Below are positions 11,740-23,273 of a stretch of 64,000 bases of DNA, piece after piece. Made by a program: the position numbers and the translations under genes. Under the pieces are notes generated by a model. That model was given only the letters and a program-made list of their open reading frames with translations, was not told the DNA's origin and made no database searches. This DNA is from Panopea generosa (Eukaryota; Mollusca; Bivalvia; Adapedonta; Hiatellidae): assembly GCA_029582155.1 (NCBI GenBank), contig CM055901.1, forward strand, positions 21,245,597 to 21,309,596. The letters run 5' to 3'. Each line of letters begins with the position of its first letter. Positions within the stretch are counted from its first letter, which is position 1.

Positions 11740-12095
11740 ATTGCAAGCCTTAGCACCATCCCTGGTCACATTCATTGCTATACTAATAAGTACCTGTCAT
11801 AATGGGTCTTTGTACCATTCATGGCACAACAGACCTCAGCACCATCTTTGGCCATATTTATTGCCATACATGACACAACACACCTTAGCACCGTTCCCAG
11901 TACAACAGGCCTCAGCACCATTTGTGGCTATATTTAGAACCATTCATGACACAACAGCCCTCAACACCATATGTGGTCATATTTAAAAGCATTCATGGCA
12001 CAACAGGCCTAAGAACTATTTCGGGCCATATTTAGAACCATTCATGGCACAACATGCCTCAGCACCATTTGTGGCCATATCTAGAACCATTTTCA
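11740..12095. repeat. Tandem repeat, about 50-bp unit
   Basis: Units containing CATGGCACAACAGGCCTCAG followed by CACCATTTGTGGCCATATTT recur about six times. Spacings are 49-50 bp, with one shortened unit near 11900. The 81-codon frame at 11741-11986 is a by-product of the repeat. Confidence 0.75.
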
Positions 12096-12625
12096 TGTTT
12101 TATTGATTATTTGTCATTAATCATTTACATGTTTAATTGATTACTTGTCATTAATCATTTCTATATATTATTAATTATTAATCATTTACATATATTATTA
12201 ATTATTTGTCATATATATGTATTATTAATCACTTGTCATTAATCATTAATCAGTTACATGTAATATTACTTATTTATTTGTATTATTAAACATTTGTAAT
12301 CATTTACATACATTAATAATAACTAATTATTAATCATTAATCATCTATATGTATTATTAATAACTCATCATTAATCATTGATCGATCATTTACATGTATT
12401 ATTACTCATTTACATGAATTATTAATCATGTGTCATTAATCATTTACATGTATTATTGATAATTTGTTTTCATTTACATGTATAAATAATAATTCATCAT
12501 TGATCATTTACATGTATTATTAATCATGTGTCATTAATAATTTACATGTATTGTTAATAACTCATCATTAATCATTTATAATTAATCAGTTACTTGTATT
12601 ATTCATTATTTTATCATTTACTATG
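12096..12625. repeat. AT-rich satellite of CATTAATCATTTACATGT units
   Basis: More than a dozen imperfect units combine TCATTAATCATTTACATG with TATTATTAATAATT and drift in length (about 25-45 bp). The array adjoins the 50-bp repeat directly. It is dense in TAAT cores, the shape recognised by homeodomain proteins; no function is implied by composition alone. Confidence 0.65.
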
Positions 12626-13354
12626 AAGCTATTTAAATATCGACTGTCATGTTGCAAAAAAAATCTTAAAACTCATTTTTATTCTTTACACGATTTTAAT
12701 GAACTTTAATGAATGAATCAAATCATACCTAGCCAAATTTTGTATTAAGAATAATATTACTGGTAATTCATTACGCATTTCCTAAAGTTTTATACTTAAG
12801 AAACTGATGTAAACCCTCTATGTAAAAATTATGTATATTGTATGTAAATTTTATGAAAATTATATATAAATTTTATCTTAATATTCTGCATAAAGTTTGA
12901 TTGAAAATGACTGAAACTGAGCAAGAACACAAGATTCTATCCTACATTTCTACTTTCATGTGTTCCCTCACCTGTATATTAGCTACTGCTGATGACTATC
13001 TCATGTACATGCAACTATGCCTTGAATATTGCTTATGCTTATAACAAAAGACACTGTATTTAATGAACTCTCTTAATCACACACACTTTGCCATAACCAG
13101 AAAGAAATGTTGTTTTCTTTATACAGACATTTGAATTCTTTTGAAGTAAGAATGTCATACATATATGTATATTGTATACTCTGTAGGTGTTATTCATGTT
13201 GTATTTTTCGGTTTTCCGAGGTGTTTTATTTATGAAATAAGTATGGATGTTGTCATCATCGATGTTTATTGCGTATCGGATTAGGAAATCCTGGACAAGT
13301 GAAACTGACAAGCTTGTTTGTTACTAGGTAGTTGTTTTCTTTACTTAGATATTC

Positions 13355-13400
13355 GTCTATTAGCCCTCGATGGCATAAAAATGACGTTAAAATTTAATAT
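13355..13400 (+). mobile_element. SINE family C, 3'-end fragment
   Basis: TAGCCCTCGATGGCATAAAA followed by ATGACGTTAAA matches, in the opposite orientation, the outer end of the SINEs at 36009, 61031 and 62215. It is a 5'-truncated remnant. Confidence 0.6.
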
Positions 13401-13547
13401 TCTATACAATCAATTAAATATACAATATATTCAATTATATTATATATTCAATCAAGTTTTTTTGAAGTAAGAATGTGTTATATCTATATTATTTACTACA
13501 TAGATTTTATTTTTGTTTTATTTTTCAAAAGTGTTTTATTTTTGAAA

Positions 13548-13729
13548 TACTGTGAAATAAATAATTTTCATTTGGATTTATTTTCGTTGTTTTTGATGTA
13601 AATGCAATGCAGTGCATATGTAACAAAATTTTGCCCACAACCATTTAATTGGGATTTATTTTCATTGTCGAGACCCACTACGAAATCAATGAAAATTAGT
13701 CTCCCACGAAAATTAATGATTTCACAGTA
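13548..13729. mobile_element. MITE with CTGTGAAAT terminal inverted repeats and TA duplication
   Basis: The ends are TACTGTGAAATAAATAA and TTAATGATTTCACAGTA. Unit 1 of the host duplication has GAAATAAGTATG where this unit has GAAATA, the element, then TAAGTATG, so insertion with a TA duplication can be read directly. It is 182 bp and non-coding. Confidence 0.85.
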
Positions 13730-13910
13730 AGTATGAAAGATATCAATATCATTTATGACGTAACAAGATTAGACATTTTGGTCAAGTGGGACAGTGTCTG
13801 ACCAGTTTGTTATTAGAAAGTAGTTGTTTTGTTTACTTATATATATATTTGGTTAGTTTATACTATGATATATTTAATAAAGTTTCTTTTTGGTAAGAAT
13901 GTGTTACTGG

Positions 13911-14075
13911 TACAGTTAAACCTGTGTATGCAGTCATTTGTATTAAACAGCCATTTGTCTTGAGCAGCCACATTTGCTTTTTCCAGTTTCTATGCTTTCA
14001 GAGGGAATTTCATCTGTATTAAGCAACACTTTTGCTCTTTCCCTTAACTGTCTGCTTAAGACAGGTTTGACTGTA
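13911..14075. mobile_element. TA-flanked MITE (CAGTCAAACCTG type)
   Basis: The ends are TACAGTTAAACCTGTG and ACAGGTTTGACTGTA. The internal GCATAGAAAC-type block and GCTTAATACAG block are shared with the element at 58945. It is inserted at TA in the third unit of the tandem duplication. Confidence 0.8.
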
Positions 14076-14774
14076 TATTGTTTACTACATGTATGTAGTT
14101 CTTTTTGTCTGCATAATTAAATGTGCTATTTATGAACTAATAATATCAGAATAATTATTACATAACATATGGTGTAATTCATTTTATTACATAATTTATT
14201 TTTTCCCCCCGCCAGAGGGACTGTTGGCACACCCAGGGGAATAAACAGTAGACAAATTTCAAAATTGGTTGTCTAATTCCAATCCTAAGGAATGACACTA
14301 AGGTCAAATTCCCAAGGGTGGGCATCTATTCCAACATCTTTTTCCCCACCCGGGGTTGTCGTCTGCCTAATTCCCTCATTTTAGGATTTCATTTTTTGTC
14401 TTAATTCCTCATGATCTTTCACAATCTGACATTGGCTTATTATTGTTATTTGAAATCTTTGCCTAATTAGAATAATAACTGTCAGAGTTACGGTTCATGA
14501 TTTCTCAAAATTTCGCTGCATTTGTTTTTGTTTTCAGATAACATTTCATTTTTTGCAGGTGTCTTGCATACCAAGTTAGAGTTTCGAATGTTAGCAACAA
14601 ATCCTTAAAATGTTGGTCATTAGAAAGTTCATGTGTCGTAAATCATACATACTAAGTTTGATGACTTTTACTGATAAATACCTAGCTTTACTAATGTACA
14701 CTTATTTCAACGAGTTTGAAAATGATTTTGGATGGAGCAGTCACCTTCTAGTATGCATACTTTTACCCCAAGTA

Positions 14775-15165
14775 TGCTCAGAGAATTTGAAAATCACTAC
14801 TTAAATTTAATTTTTAGTGCAGAAAGTGCCATCCTATTTCAAAGAAAGTTTATATATGTTAAATGTGCCATCTGGAAGCTACCCCCTAAAGTGACAATTC
14901 ACAGGCGATTGCATTACAATGCATGTTTACAGATGAATGGTTATACACTCATTATTGACGCCTGTGAATTTTCTCTTTTGGGGGCAGCTTCGAAAAATGG
15001 AGAGAAAAAAATATAAAAAATTCACGTGTAAGTCATGAAGTTTTGATTGTAGAAGACAAGAGATGGCACTCTTAACAAAATAAACTTTCTTTGAAATCGG
15101 ATCACATTTCTTGCACTAAAATTACCTCTTTGTAAGTGGTGAGTTTTCAAAGTCTCTTGAGTGTT
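14775..15165. repeat. Large imperfect inverted repeat (foldback)
   Basis: The left arm (about 14775-14915) and right arm (about 14955-15165) are reverse complements with substitutions and small gaps. Matched blocks include TTTCAAAGAAAGTTTAT, GTGCCATCT, TTTTAGTGCA and AATTCACAGGCG. About 40 bp separate the arms. The overlapping short frames on both strands are explained by this symmetry. Confidence 0.75.
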
Positions 15166-15654
15166 CTTAGATTCCAACCTATGGAGAACCCTAAGTAATA
15201 GCACAGTCTTCTTTAATGTGTACCATCATTACATTTCCCTTTGATGTCAGCATTGTTTAATCTCGCATAAAGTGGAGATTCCATTTTATGCAAGGGCCAG
15301 TATGTCAAATTTTATGTTTCATCACAGATTTACTTTAAGAAAATATGAAATGGATTTGTTGAACTGATTTGCATAGGTATGTCAGATACCAATGTGTGTT
15401 GTTTTTAGTTTATTTCATAATTTTTCAGTTGTCGAGAATTATTATGAAAGAGAAGTCATTCTCAGAAAGATTGTTTTTCCAGAAAATATGAAAAAGCTTT
15501 GTTAAACTGACTAGTTTGCATCCAGTACCAATCTTGGCTGTTTTTAATGAATGTTTGCTATTTCAGTTTAAGTAAATTTTTACATATATTCATATGATGA
15601 AGTTCCATGTGTTTAAAATTGCATTAAGTGTACATGTAAATGGCTAGTCCACAG

Positions 15655-16146
15655 TTAAAGGGACACAAGACAATGGTGATAAATTCAAAAAAAAAAAATG
15701 TATCTTTATTTTTAGAAATTATATATCTGCATGATGTAATTATGAAAATAGAATACTTCAGAACACTTGCAGACACTTAGATCCCTTCTGTTTATGAAAG
15801 GGGCATAACTCTTGTAAATGATAGAAAGGCATCATATTTTGAAGATTCATGGTCAGATATTACAAAAAATATAACTTTTCATTTAATAATAATTGTCATT
15901 ATTTTTTTGTCAGTATGATAAAAAGAATTCCAAGAAAATATATGTTTAAAACAATTTTTACTCATGTTTTGAAAACTAGCATTATGACAGGACTAGTTTG
16001 ATGTTGTAAATTTCTTAAATATCAGTTTCCAGTAATACTGCATGGAGATTTTATTATCTCCATATGGTTATGCGGTTGCAATTGATTTGTTGCTACAGGG
16101 GTAAAATTCAGGACTAAAATTTTAACATTGTCGCATGTCCCTTTAA
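15655..16146. mobile_element. TTAA-flanked element with AGGGACA inverted ends
   Basis: The left end reads TTAAAGGGACACAAGACAAT and the right end ATTGTCGCATGTCCCTTTAA. Length is about 492 bp, with no coding frame. TTAA at both edges suggests a TTAA-targeting transposase; the family is not proven. Confidence 0.7.
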
Positions 16147-16458
16147 GCATAAATCTCTGTGAATGTATGTCACTTTAAACAGTTATGCTTCTTCTTATTT
16201 ACTACTGGTATTGTTATTATAAATATTATTTTACTGTATACTGGTAATTCTTTTGTATACAGAAGATAATGCGATTTTGCCAATGTATTGATATTAAAAT
16301 GTAAATGAATACTAACTGATTTACAAGTGTATTTCTTTTTATTATACCAAATTAACATTTTTAGGCGAACAGCAGGTAAATTCCCGGCAGAGAATCAGCC
16401 AACAGTGTCCATGTGAGCTAGCGTGAAACGACTGCAGGCTGCCGAGGGGAGATGAGCT

Positions 16459-16482
16459 CCCCCCCCCCCCCCCCCCACCCCC
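16459..16482 (+). repeat. Poly-C run
   Basis: Eighteen consecutive C, an A, then five C. This is a simple homopolymer tract and is likely to be length-variable. Confidence 0.9.
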
Positions 16483-16523
16483 AGTTAAAACGAGGCTGGC
16501 AATATTTAAAAACTGACATCGAG

Positions 16524-17102
16524 TTTTTCATTAAATTCAACGTAATGTAGAAATCGTTTGGAATAAGATATTAAATTCAACTCTTTTCTATATTATAGTT
16601 AATAATAATGTCTAAAGGAATATAAAAATATAATGACTATATGTTCGTCCGTCTGATCGTACTTAACACTGAACTTTGTATCTTTTTATGTTAAAAATAG
16701 CCGTAAAATGATTTAAAAATCACTTATAACATGTTTATTTTGTATTAATGGATTTAAATAAACACTTCTTTCTATAGTATATAACGATATGTAAATGTTC
16801 CAGGTAAAATAATGCTCATCTGTTCGTCTGTCTGTGCGTGATTTAGGGTTAAAGGGGTATACCCGTAGTTTTGCATACTGAAAATATATGCATTTTTTCA
16901 TTAACTTCAACGTAATGTAGAAATCACTTGGAATAAGATATTAAATTGAATTCTTTTCTATATTATAGTTTAGAATAATGTCTAAAGGAAAATGAAAATA
17001 TAATGACTATATGTTCATCCATCTGATCGTACATAAGCGCTGAACTTTGGTCCTTTTTATGTTAAAAATAGCCGTAAAATGACTTAAAAATCACTTTTTA
17101 CA
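16524..17102 (+). repeat. Direct duplication, copies about 369 bp apart
   Basis: 16524-16733 and 16894-17102 are close copies. Shared landmarks are TTCAACGTAATGTAGAAATC, GGAATAAGATATTAAATT, AATGTCTAAAGGAA and TTAAAAATAGCCGTAAAATG. The intervening 160 bp are unique. No coding frame is evident. Confidence 0.8.
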
Positions 17103-17119
17103 TTGATCCTCTTGAAACA

Positions 17120-17326
17120 ATGACAAAACGTAACACAAATAAAAGGAACCATGGAGGTGCAGTACAACTACTAGTGCTGCTGATGCTGATGTTGTTACAA
17201 ATTTTACTTATTTTTCTACCACCCACCTATGCTATTAACATGACTGTTGATAACATTACACCACTAACCACTGCTACTACTGTTGCTGTTTTTACGTCCA
17301 TGATAACAATAACAATAATGTTCTGA
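17120..17326 (+). CDS. Doubtful small ORF with signal-peptide-like segment
   Basis: The 68-codon frame begins with a basic stretch (KRNTNKRNH), followed by about 25 hydrophobic residues rich in Leu/Met ending PPTYA, and a Thr-rich hydrophobic tail. This could be a small secreted or membrane peptide. The Leu/Met run, however, comes from a CTGCTGATG-type triplet repeat, and no splice or polyadenylation context was identified. I do not recognise it and regard it as probably not a gene. Confidence 0.15.
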   Translation: MTKRNTNKRNHGGAVQLLVLLMLMLLQILLIFLPPTYAINMTVDNITPLTTATTVAVFTSMITITIMF

Positions 17327-17693
17327 ACAGTGTTAATATTGATTTGTAATGATGTAACTGATCTCTATGTTTACTGTTAGGGATCTGTATGACACCATGC
17401 TGGTGTAATACTGTACTCTTGGTATTTAACTCACCGCAACGTTGATATACATTGCAATGATCTCCCAAGTGGCTGTTTCTGTTGTCAATGTTTGTATATA
17501 AATTGTCACCTTTACTTTCTGGAATTAGTTATTTATATATACTCCAAGGCTGCCAGATCTCCATTGCTGTATTGGTGTTGTTGCACAATTATGAATTTCA
17601 ATGTATCTTTTCATGTGTCACTCTGACAATCCACGCTTGCAGTCGTTATATATATTGTATGAACAACACCAACACCCTTAGTGTTAAGTGCAT

Positions 17694-17905
17694 GGCTATT
17701 GTATAGCTGATTTTTTTATTGTTCATTAGATGGCTATTGTATAGCTGATATGTTTATAGTTCACTAGATGGCTATTATATAGTTGATTTGTTTATAGTTC
17801 ACTTGATGGCTATTATATAGCTGATTTATCTTTAATTTCAATGCATGGTTATTATATAGCTGATTTATCTTAATTTCATTGCACGGCTTTTATATAGCTG
17901 ACTTG
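17694..17905 (+). repeat. Tandem repeat, 38-bp unit, about six copies
   Basis: GATGGCTATTATATAGCTGA recurs at about 17694, 17732, 17770, 17808, 17848 and 17885, followed by a TTTATAGTTCA or TTAATTTCA block. Confidence 0.8.
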
Positions 17906-18282
17906 TTTATATTTAGTTTTTTTAGTTAGTTGTGTTACTGTTACTTTCAAGTTTCAAATCCAGTGTGTTGGCATGTTGCTACTACTCATTATTCATTTCA
18001 AGTAATGCTTTGTCTAGTTAGGAAAATTATATATAATGTTACTGCTACTCATGAGTTTTTTTCTCTTAATAACGGGGTTCAACTCTTAGTCTGTTTATAT
18101 AGTTATTATATAACTTTTCAGTCTGGCTTCAAATAAAATTCTTAAAATGATAAAGAGGCAATTTATTAATGTTATAAACAAGTCTTACACAAGTCTTTTC
18201 AAATAAGGAGGGGGCAGAATGTTGTTCTTGTTTATACGTATGGACCCCTTGAAGTGCCTCATATTAACAAGTTTCAGCCAGC

Positions 18283-18285
<3 letters not shown>

Positions 18286-18337
<52 letters not shown>
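18286..18337 (+). repeat. (CT)n microsatellite
   Basis: About 26 uninterrupted CT dinucleotides, ending just downstream of the paraoxonase-like pseudogene. Confidence 0.95.
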
Positions 18338-18342
<5 letters not shown>

Positions 18343-18375
18343 TTGTTTGTAATTATAATGACATTGATTGGTTAA

Positions 18376-18935
18376 TTAATTGGTCCCTATGAACAGTTTT
18401 CCGCTGACAATCGTAGCTGCTGAGGACCCAAAATGTTTCCTATCATCACCAGAAAATAATTCCTCTATTATGTCAGGCACGTGCTTGTGTACCTTCACTT
18501 ACAGCACCTTAAATACAAATAGTTTGCTTAACACGTATGAAGGAACATGACATACGTAACCTTTGGTTTTGATAACTTTTGTTTTGGGTATAACCACTAC
18601 ATGCCTTGCATAAATAGTACACGCGTCTGGCAATCTCATTTTAGGATTCTCAGTTTTATATAAAAAAAAAAGTAAATAAACATAATCACATGTGCATGAT
18701 TCATTTAAGTATTATATTTTCACTTTTGATATATTTCATATTTTATGATTTCAATCATCAAGAAATCAAATCATTAAATACTAGTAGCATAACAAACCTG
18801 CGATGATATTGGACTTTCAGAGATATGAAAATTGTTAGCTAATATTTTCCACCTTTGTGGTCTACATCCAATCAACAGATTGCCTGTGAGGGGATCTACC
18901 TTGATATTACCTGGATTAGTATGCAGATTTTTCTC
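18376..18935 (-). pseudogene. Paraoxonase-like gene, last two exons, decayed
   Basis: On the minus strand, 18935-18798 is flanked by TTTTACAG and by the donor GTTTGT. It encodes 46 residues in phase 0 that resemble the segment of animal paraoxonases around their xxVDPxTGDLWVGCHP motif: here NIKVDPLTGNLLIGCRP, ending ISSQ just before the conserved intron. The next exon, about 18507-18376, encodes VLxVKVHKHVPDIIEELFSG, then a SSAATIVSGKLFIGT stretch, matching the paraoxonase C-terminus (GSSVAxVYxGKLLIGT). Its third codon is TAA, the frame stops right after IGTN, and the usual C-terminal Cys-containing tail is missing. The conserved Trp is Leu. No upstream exons were found. Family assignment comes from recalled motifs. 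A diverged inverted copy lies near 25250-25600. Confidence 0.65.
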
Positions 18936-19137
18936 CTGTAAAATACAAGAAGAAAGAAATTTTAAACTTAGCATTCGATCATTTTGGATTTAGCGGATTC
19001 AATCTTCGTATTTTTGATAATCCCGCTTTATGCAAACTAAACATTCAGTACATTTCCAATGTCAGGATTTAAATGTATCAAAGTGTTGAATCTAAAACTC
19101 AAACTAAAAATCTGAAACATGAAAACATGTTTTATGG

Positions 19138-19839
19138 TTGCACAAGATCACGCTGAACGTGCTGCCGTATTTGGTATGTACTTATTTACACAGTTCTATT
19201 TTATGATGTGACAACAGGAGATGATTGAGGTCTTGTGCAGCCATAGCACAAGTTTAAACTCACCAGTGGGTGTATTGGTGTTAACTGTTTTGAGGTGACG
19301 ACTCCCACTTTTTCAAATTCTGTATATTTATTTACTATTGTACCTATTACAATATTTCTAGCTACTGTTTGTGTTTGCGCTGTCACATCTTTTGAAAGAT
19401 ACACTTGTACATCTCTTCAGATCTCACTACACAGCCAAATGTTGCTATACGGCTTATATCAAATAATGTCTAGGTAATCCTGTGTAAAAAGAAATCCACA
19501 TAAAAAAGTTTTTTAAAAGTAATTTAATTCATTAGCAGGAACATATCCATGAATTATAAACATACACACAGACTTGTATGTTGGCAATAATCTTAAAGAT
19601 TACGTAGTGATACTCCCAACTATTTAAGCGCTCAACTGTTATAAATACATCGGTCTGAAAAATCAAACAATCAATAAAAGTCACATTTTAATATTAGTAA
19701 TGACTTATTATAGCATATACTATACAATTCTTTGTTCTACTCATCTGAAGCAAGAAACCACAATCTCTATGAACTGTTTTGACAATATTTCGAATGAAAT
19801 GACATAGGATTTTTCAGCGGAAGAGTTGTATAACCGTCA
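19138..19839. other. No assignable gene
   Basis: A minus-strand 67-codon frame (19404-19201) includes a donor-like CTG|GTGAGT that would end an exon after its first 43 codons. The peptide (for example TAQTQTVARNIVIGTIV) matches nothing I recognise, including paraoxonase. The rest is AT-rich sequence. Confidence 0.4.
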
Positions 19840-20290
19840 CTTAGAGGGAATATATCAGGATTTTTCAAATTTTAAAAGTGGCTAAAACATGTTTCCTGTA
19901 TGATTCTGTATTGCCAAAAGGATAAATATTTAAATGAAATGGATTTCCTAACATGGGTAATAAGCGGGGCGGTAGCCTAATGGATAGTGTTGGCCGCTCA
20001 TGCCAGAGGTTGCGGGTTTAATCCCCCAAGAACCGGTGCCTCTCATAAAACAACACTCAGTACTGGTTCTACCCAGGAAGCGGACTCGAGAGCGGTTTAT
20101 ATAAGCTCTGAGCTTTCATCGCAATCATGCTAAAATAAATTAGTATAAACTAACATGGGTAATGCGTCTATGTTAGACTTATATAAATTTAGAATGGGGT
20201 TTTTGTTAAGTTTACCACTCCAAGTTAAACATAGATTTTGTCACGTTTTGGTGGATTTGACATATCAAACCATGCGGATTTCATTTATTT
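19840..20290 (+). mobile_element. MITE family G copy, split by a SINE
   Basis: It starts TTAGAGGGAATATATCAGGA, then TTTTTCAAATTTTAAAAG, as in the full element at 52601. After the SINE it resumes with TTAGAATGGGGTTT and TGGATTTGACATATCAAACC. The far end is lost. Confidence 0.7.
19962..20149 (+). mobile_element. tRNA-derived SINE, family B, intact with target-site duplication
   Basis: The 188-bp element is flanked by a 14-bp direct repeat, CTAACATGGGTAAT, at 19948-19961 and 20150-20163. Its tRNA-like head has box A (TAGCCTAATGGATAGTG) and box B (GGTTTAATCCCCC), its body contains CACTCAGTACTGGTTCTACC, and its tail is TAAAATAAATTAGTATAAA. This copy defines the ends of the family. Confidence 0.85.
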
Positions 20291-20328
20291 ATGATAATGA
20301 GATGCTTTTATCCATCTTAATAATTATA

Positions 20329-20454
20329 TGAATGAATGAATGAATGAATGAATGAATGAATGAATGAATGAATGAATAGGGTTTTACAGTGTACCAACAC
20401 ATTATAGGTTATTCGACGTCAACAGGAAGGAAGATTCCAGGCTCACTCTACATG
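20329..20454 (-). mobile_element. SINE-like family E, 3' half, split by an insertion
   Basis: It consists of an (AATG)n tail followed by AGGGTTTTACAGTGTACC, AACACATTATAGGTTATTCG and AACAGGAAGGAAGATTCCAG, ending CTCACTCTACATG. The complete copy at 40017-40448 continues directly into TACAAAAACAACAAATTA. Here that continuation resumes at 24407. Confidence 0.85.
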
Positions 20455-21469
20455 TCGTCTGTTCCGAAAATAGGGTTTTCAAATTATTAGTATGGTATCT
20501 TGTAAACACATTTTGTCTCAAAATTTCAGCCTTATATCTTAATTAGTTTTGAAGATATTGATTATAGATCAAACCTTGTATCTGAAATCAATCTGATTTT
20601 CACCTGCCAAAATCTTGTAGATGAAGATAATATGTATATTTGTCATTTTTGCAACTCATATGCATGCCAGAGTATATTACCTGTGCATACAATATTTTGG
20701 TTTTTAACTACCAGGAAGAAATTGGTAAAATCCCCAGAGCCAGAACAAAGTATATGACTATGACAGGTTACAGCTTTAACATGTGACAACTATAATCATC
20801 TGTACCATTTTGCCAAAACCTAGCATCTGGGGATACGCATGTCTACTAGTAAATAAATACAAATAACATTCAGCCATACCCTGGTATTATACAATACAAT
20901 TGTATGGTTGTGTGAGAAATAGTGACAATGTCTGGTGTGGTAAAAACCAGTCCATATCATTTGTAAATGAAACATTTTAAAAGCAAGTATTTGACCAAAG
21001 AAGTGCAAATTGGTGTTGATAACCTGGTATATCAGATTTCATCTGACTATTATTGTGTTGATAATAAGCAACGGTATGAACACAATCTAGAAAAATTTAA
21101 AAAGTGACACAAAATTATGAAATTTAAAAATATGTAATTTTATGCATCACTCAATATTATAGATAAATGCAATAAGCTAAGTATTTATTGTACTAGATAG
21201 TAGATATTATAAATAAATACCAAAATTTCAATAATTATTCCTGTATATGTCAACCAATTAGTTAATTCATAAAATAAAATTGTACTTATACTGAATAATT
21301 ATATCAATTATTACTATGGTCACCGTAACACTTTTTGTGGTTATCGTGCATTTGTTCATATTATAATAACATGATAAATGGTTAGTTTAAAATACAGAAT
21401 TAATATCAGTAAATAATTTTCTAAATGTAGCCATATGATTATGATAACGACCTTAATACCTTTGCCACA

Positions 21470-22642
21470 CAGATAGAACAGTTTTTGGTTGAAATTGAAA
21501 ACATATCTGGAAATGAAATAATTGCTGTAACAAAAAAAATGAATGTAACGAAATAACAACCATAAAAGAAAAGTTTGATATTTTAATTGATGTAACCAAG
21601 GAAAATGAGTGTAACGATATAACAAACATAAAAGAGAAGTTGGATATTGTCAGTGTTGTCACAGAGGAAAATGAGTGTAACGATATAACAACCATAAAAG
21701 AGAAGTTTGATATTGCAAGTGTTGTCACAGAGGAAAATGAGTCTAATGATATAACAACCATAAAAGAGAAGTTAGATATTACAAGTGTCGTCACGGAAGA
21801 AAATGAGTTTAACAATATAACAATCATAAAAGAGAAGTTGGATAGTGTAAGTGCTGTGACAGAGGAAAATGATAGTAATGATATAACAACCATAAAAGAG
21901 AAGGTGGATATTGTAAGTGCTGTCACGGAGGAAAATGAGTGTAACGATATAACAACAATAAAAGAGAAGATGGATATTGTAAGTGCTGTAACAGAGGAAA
22001 ATGAGTGTAACGATATAACAACAATAAAAGAGAAGATGGATACTATAAGTATTGTAACAGAGGAAAATGAGTGTAATGATATAACAACCATAAAAAAGAA
22101 GTTGGATATTGTAAGTGCTGTCACAGAGGAAAATGAGTGTAACGCTATAGCAACCATAAAAGAGAAGTTGGATATTGTAAGTGTTGTCACAGAGGAAATG
22201 AGTGTAACGATATAACAACCATAAAAGAGAAGAAGGACATCGTAAGTGTTGTCACAGAGGAAAATCAGTGTAACGATATTGCAGCTATTAAAAAGAAGTC
22301 TGGTAATGTAAGTGCTATCACAGAGGAAAACGAATGTGATGATACAACAGCCGTAAAGAAGAAATCGGAAAATGTAAGTACTGTCAAAGAGGAAAATAAA
22401 TGTAACGATACAACAACCATAAAAGAGAAGACGGGTAATTAAAGGCTGTCACAGAGGAAAACAAACTTGATGATATAATAACCATAAATGAGAAGTTGCA
22501 TAATGTAAGTGCTGTCACAGAAGAAAACTAATGTAACAATACAACAACCATAAAAGAGAAGTATATCACAGAAGTAAACAAAACTGCTAGAAAGACAATG
22601 GAAAGTGAACTTGGAGATAGAAGTGATAGTAAGAAACACTAA
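21470..22642 (+). pseudogene. Frameshifted coding-like array of 22-residue repeats
   Basis: About 16 copies of a 66-bp unit encode a 22-residue repeat whose core is VTEENECNDITTIKEKLDI. The frame is open from about 21510 to 22215. A possible unique N-terminal part (IEQFLVEIENISGNEIIAV) precedes it in another frame, one A short of fusing. After 22195 a second one-base loss shifts the frame. The last units drift (AVKKKSENV and similar) and contain stops, ending in a non-repeat tail ELGDRSDSKKH. The charged, Ile/Leu-spaced repeat would suit a coiled coil. Because 66 is divisible by three, the opposite strand is also open, so openness alone proves nothing. No named family. Confidence 0.45.
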
Positions 22643-23273
22643 AATTCAAAGCGAATGCCTACAAGACAAAATTAATATACATTTCAATTTCTAATTAAGT
22701 GTACCAACCGGTACATCCCAAATAATGATAGTGATGCTGTAAAATTTGCCCCGAACAAAAACACAAGGATAGCAAGATTGCAAGGCAGAGAAGCAAAGTT
22801 CACACCTGTACCTTACAATCAGTCGTGTACACACCATGTTCACTAGTAAATGTGATGTATTGCATAAACAAATGGTGTTGTTATACCTGCTTATATATGG
22901 TGCAGGTGACAAAAGGGTAGCATAATTTCTTTGATCAGAAATCAAACATTTCAATCTTTCAAGTTTGGAATCTTCAGTTGAACACTAAATTCTATACTCA
23001 GGTGTATAACCTAGGCAAAACAGAAATCCGATCATGGCCACATGTATCTATATTTCTGTAAAAACAATACCTAACATCAAAATAAATGACCATCAATGTC
23101 TTGAGAGTGGGCATAATGCACATGATATGCAATTGTATGTAGGCAGCTATTAAAGTAAAAAAAGTCAAAATCAAATATCTTTTTAAAAAGCTAGTGGGAC
23201 ACTGTGATATCTACGACACTGCAAAAAAAAGTTCTTACTACATAGTAACCCCAAAACATATGGATTTCAAAGA

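Larger units (their letters stand above)
13127..14140 (+). repeat. Threefold tandem duplication carrying two MITEs
   Basis: Unit 1 (about 13138-13345), unit 2 (about 13461-13845) and unit 3 (about 13887-14135) each begin with a GTAAGAATGT block. Units 1 and 2 also share GTGTTTTATTT, TAAGTATG, a CAAGTG...CTGAC block and a GTAGTTGTTTT...TTTACTTA block. Unit 2 is interrupted at TA by the element at 13548-13729, and unit 3 at TA by the one at 13911-14075. The other units show the uninterrupted site. Confidence 0.7.

Noticed and set aside
14610-15204. Overlapping short frames on both strands
   Set aside because: They are explained by the symmetry of the foldback and have no coding features.
19201-19404. 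Upstream exon of the paraoxonase-like gene
   Set aside because: A donor-like GTGAGT is present, but the peptide does not resemble any part of paraoxonase and no clean acceptor in a matching phase was found.
21453-22190. Long minus-strand frame (245 codons) of hydrophobic repeats
   Set aside because: It is the antisense of the 66-bp array; a unit length divisible by three keeps both strands open. The composition is implausible, with no unique flanks or splice context.
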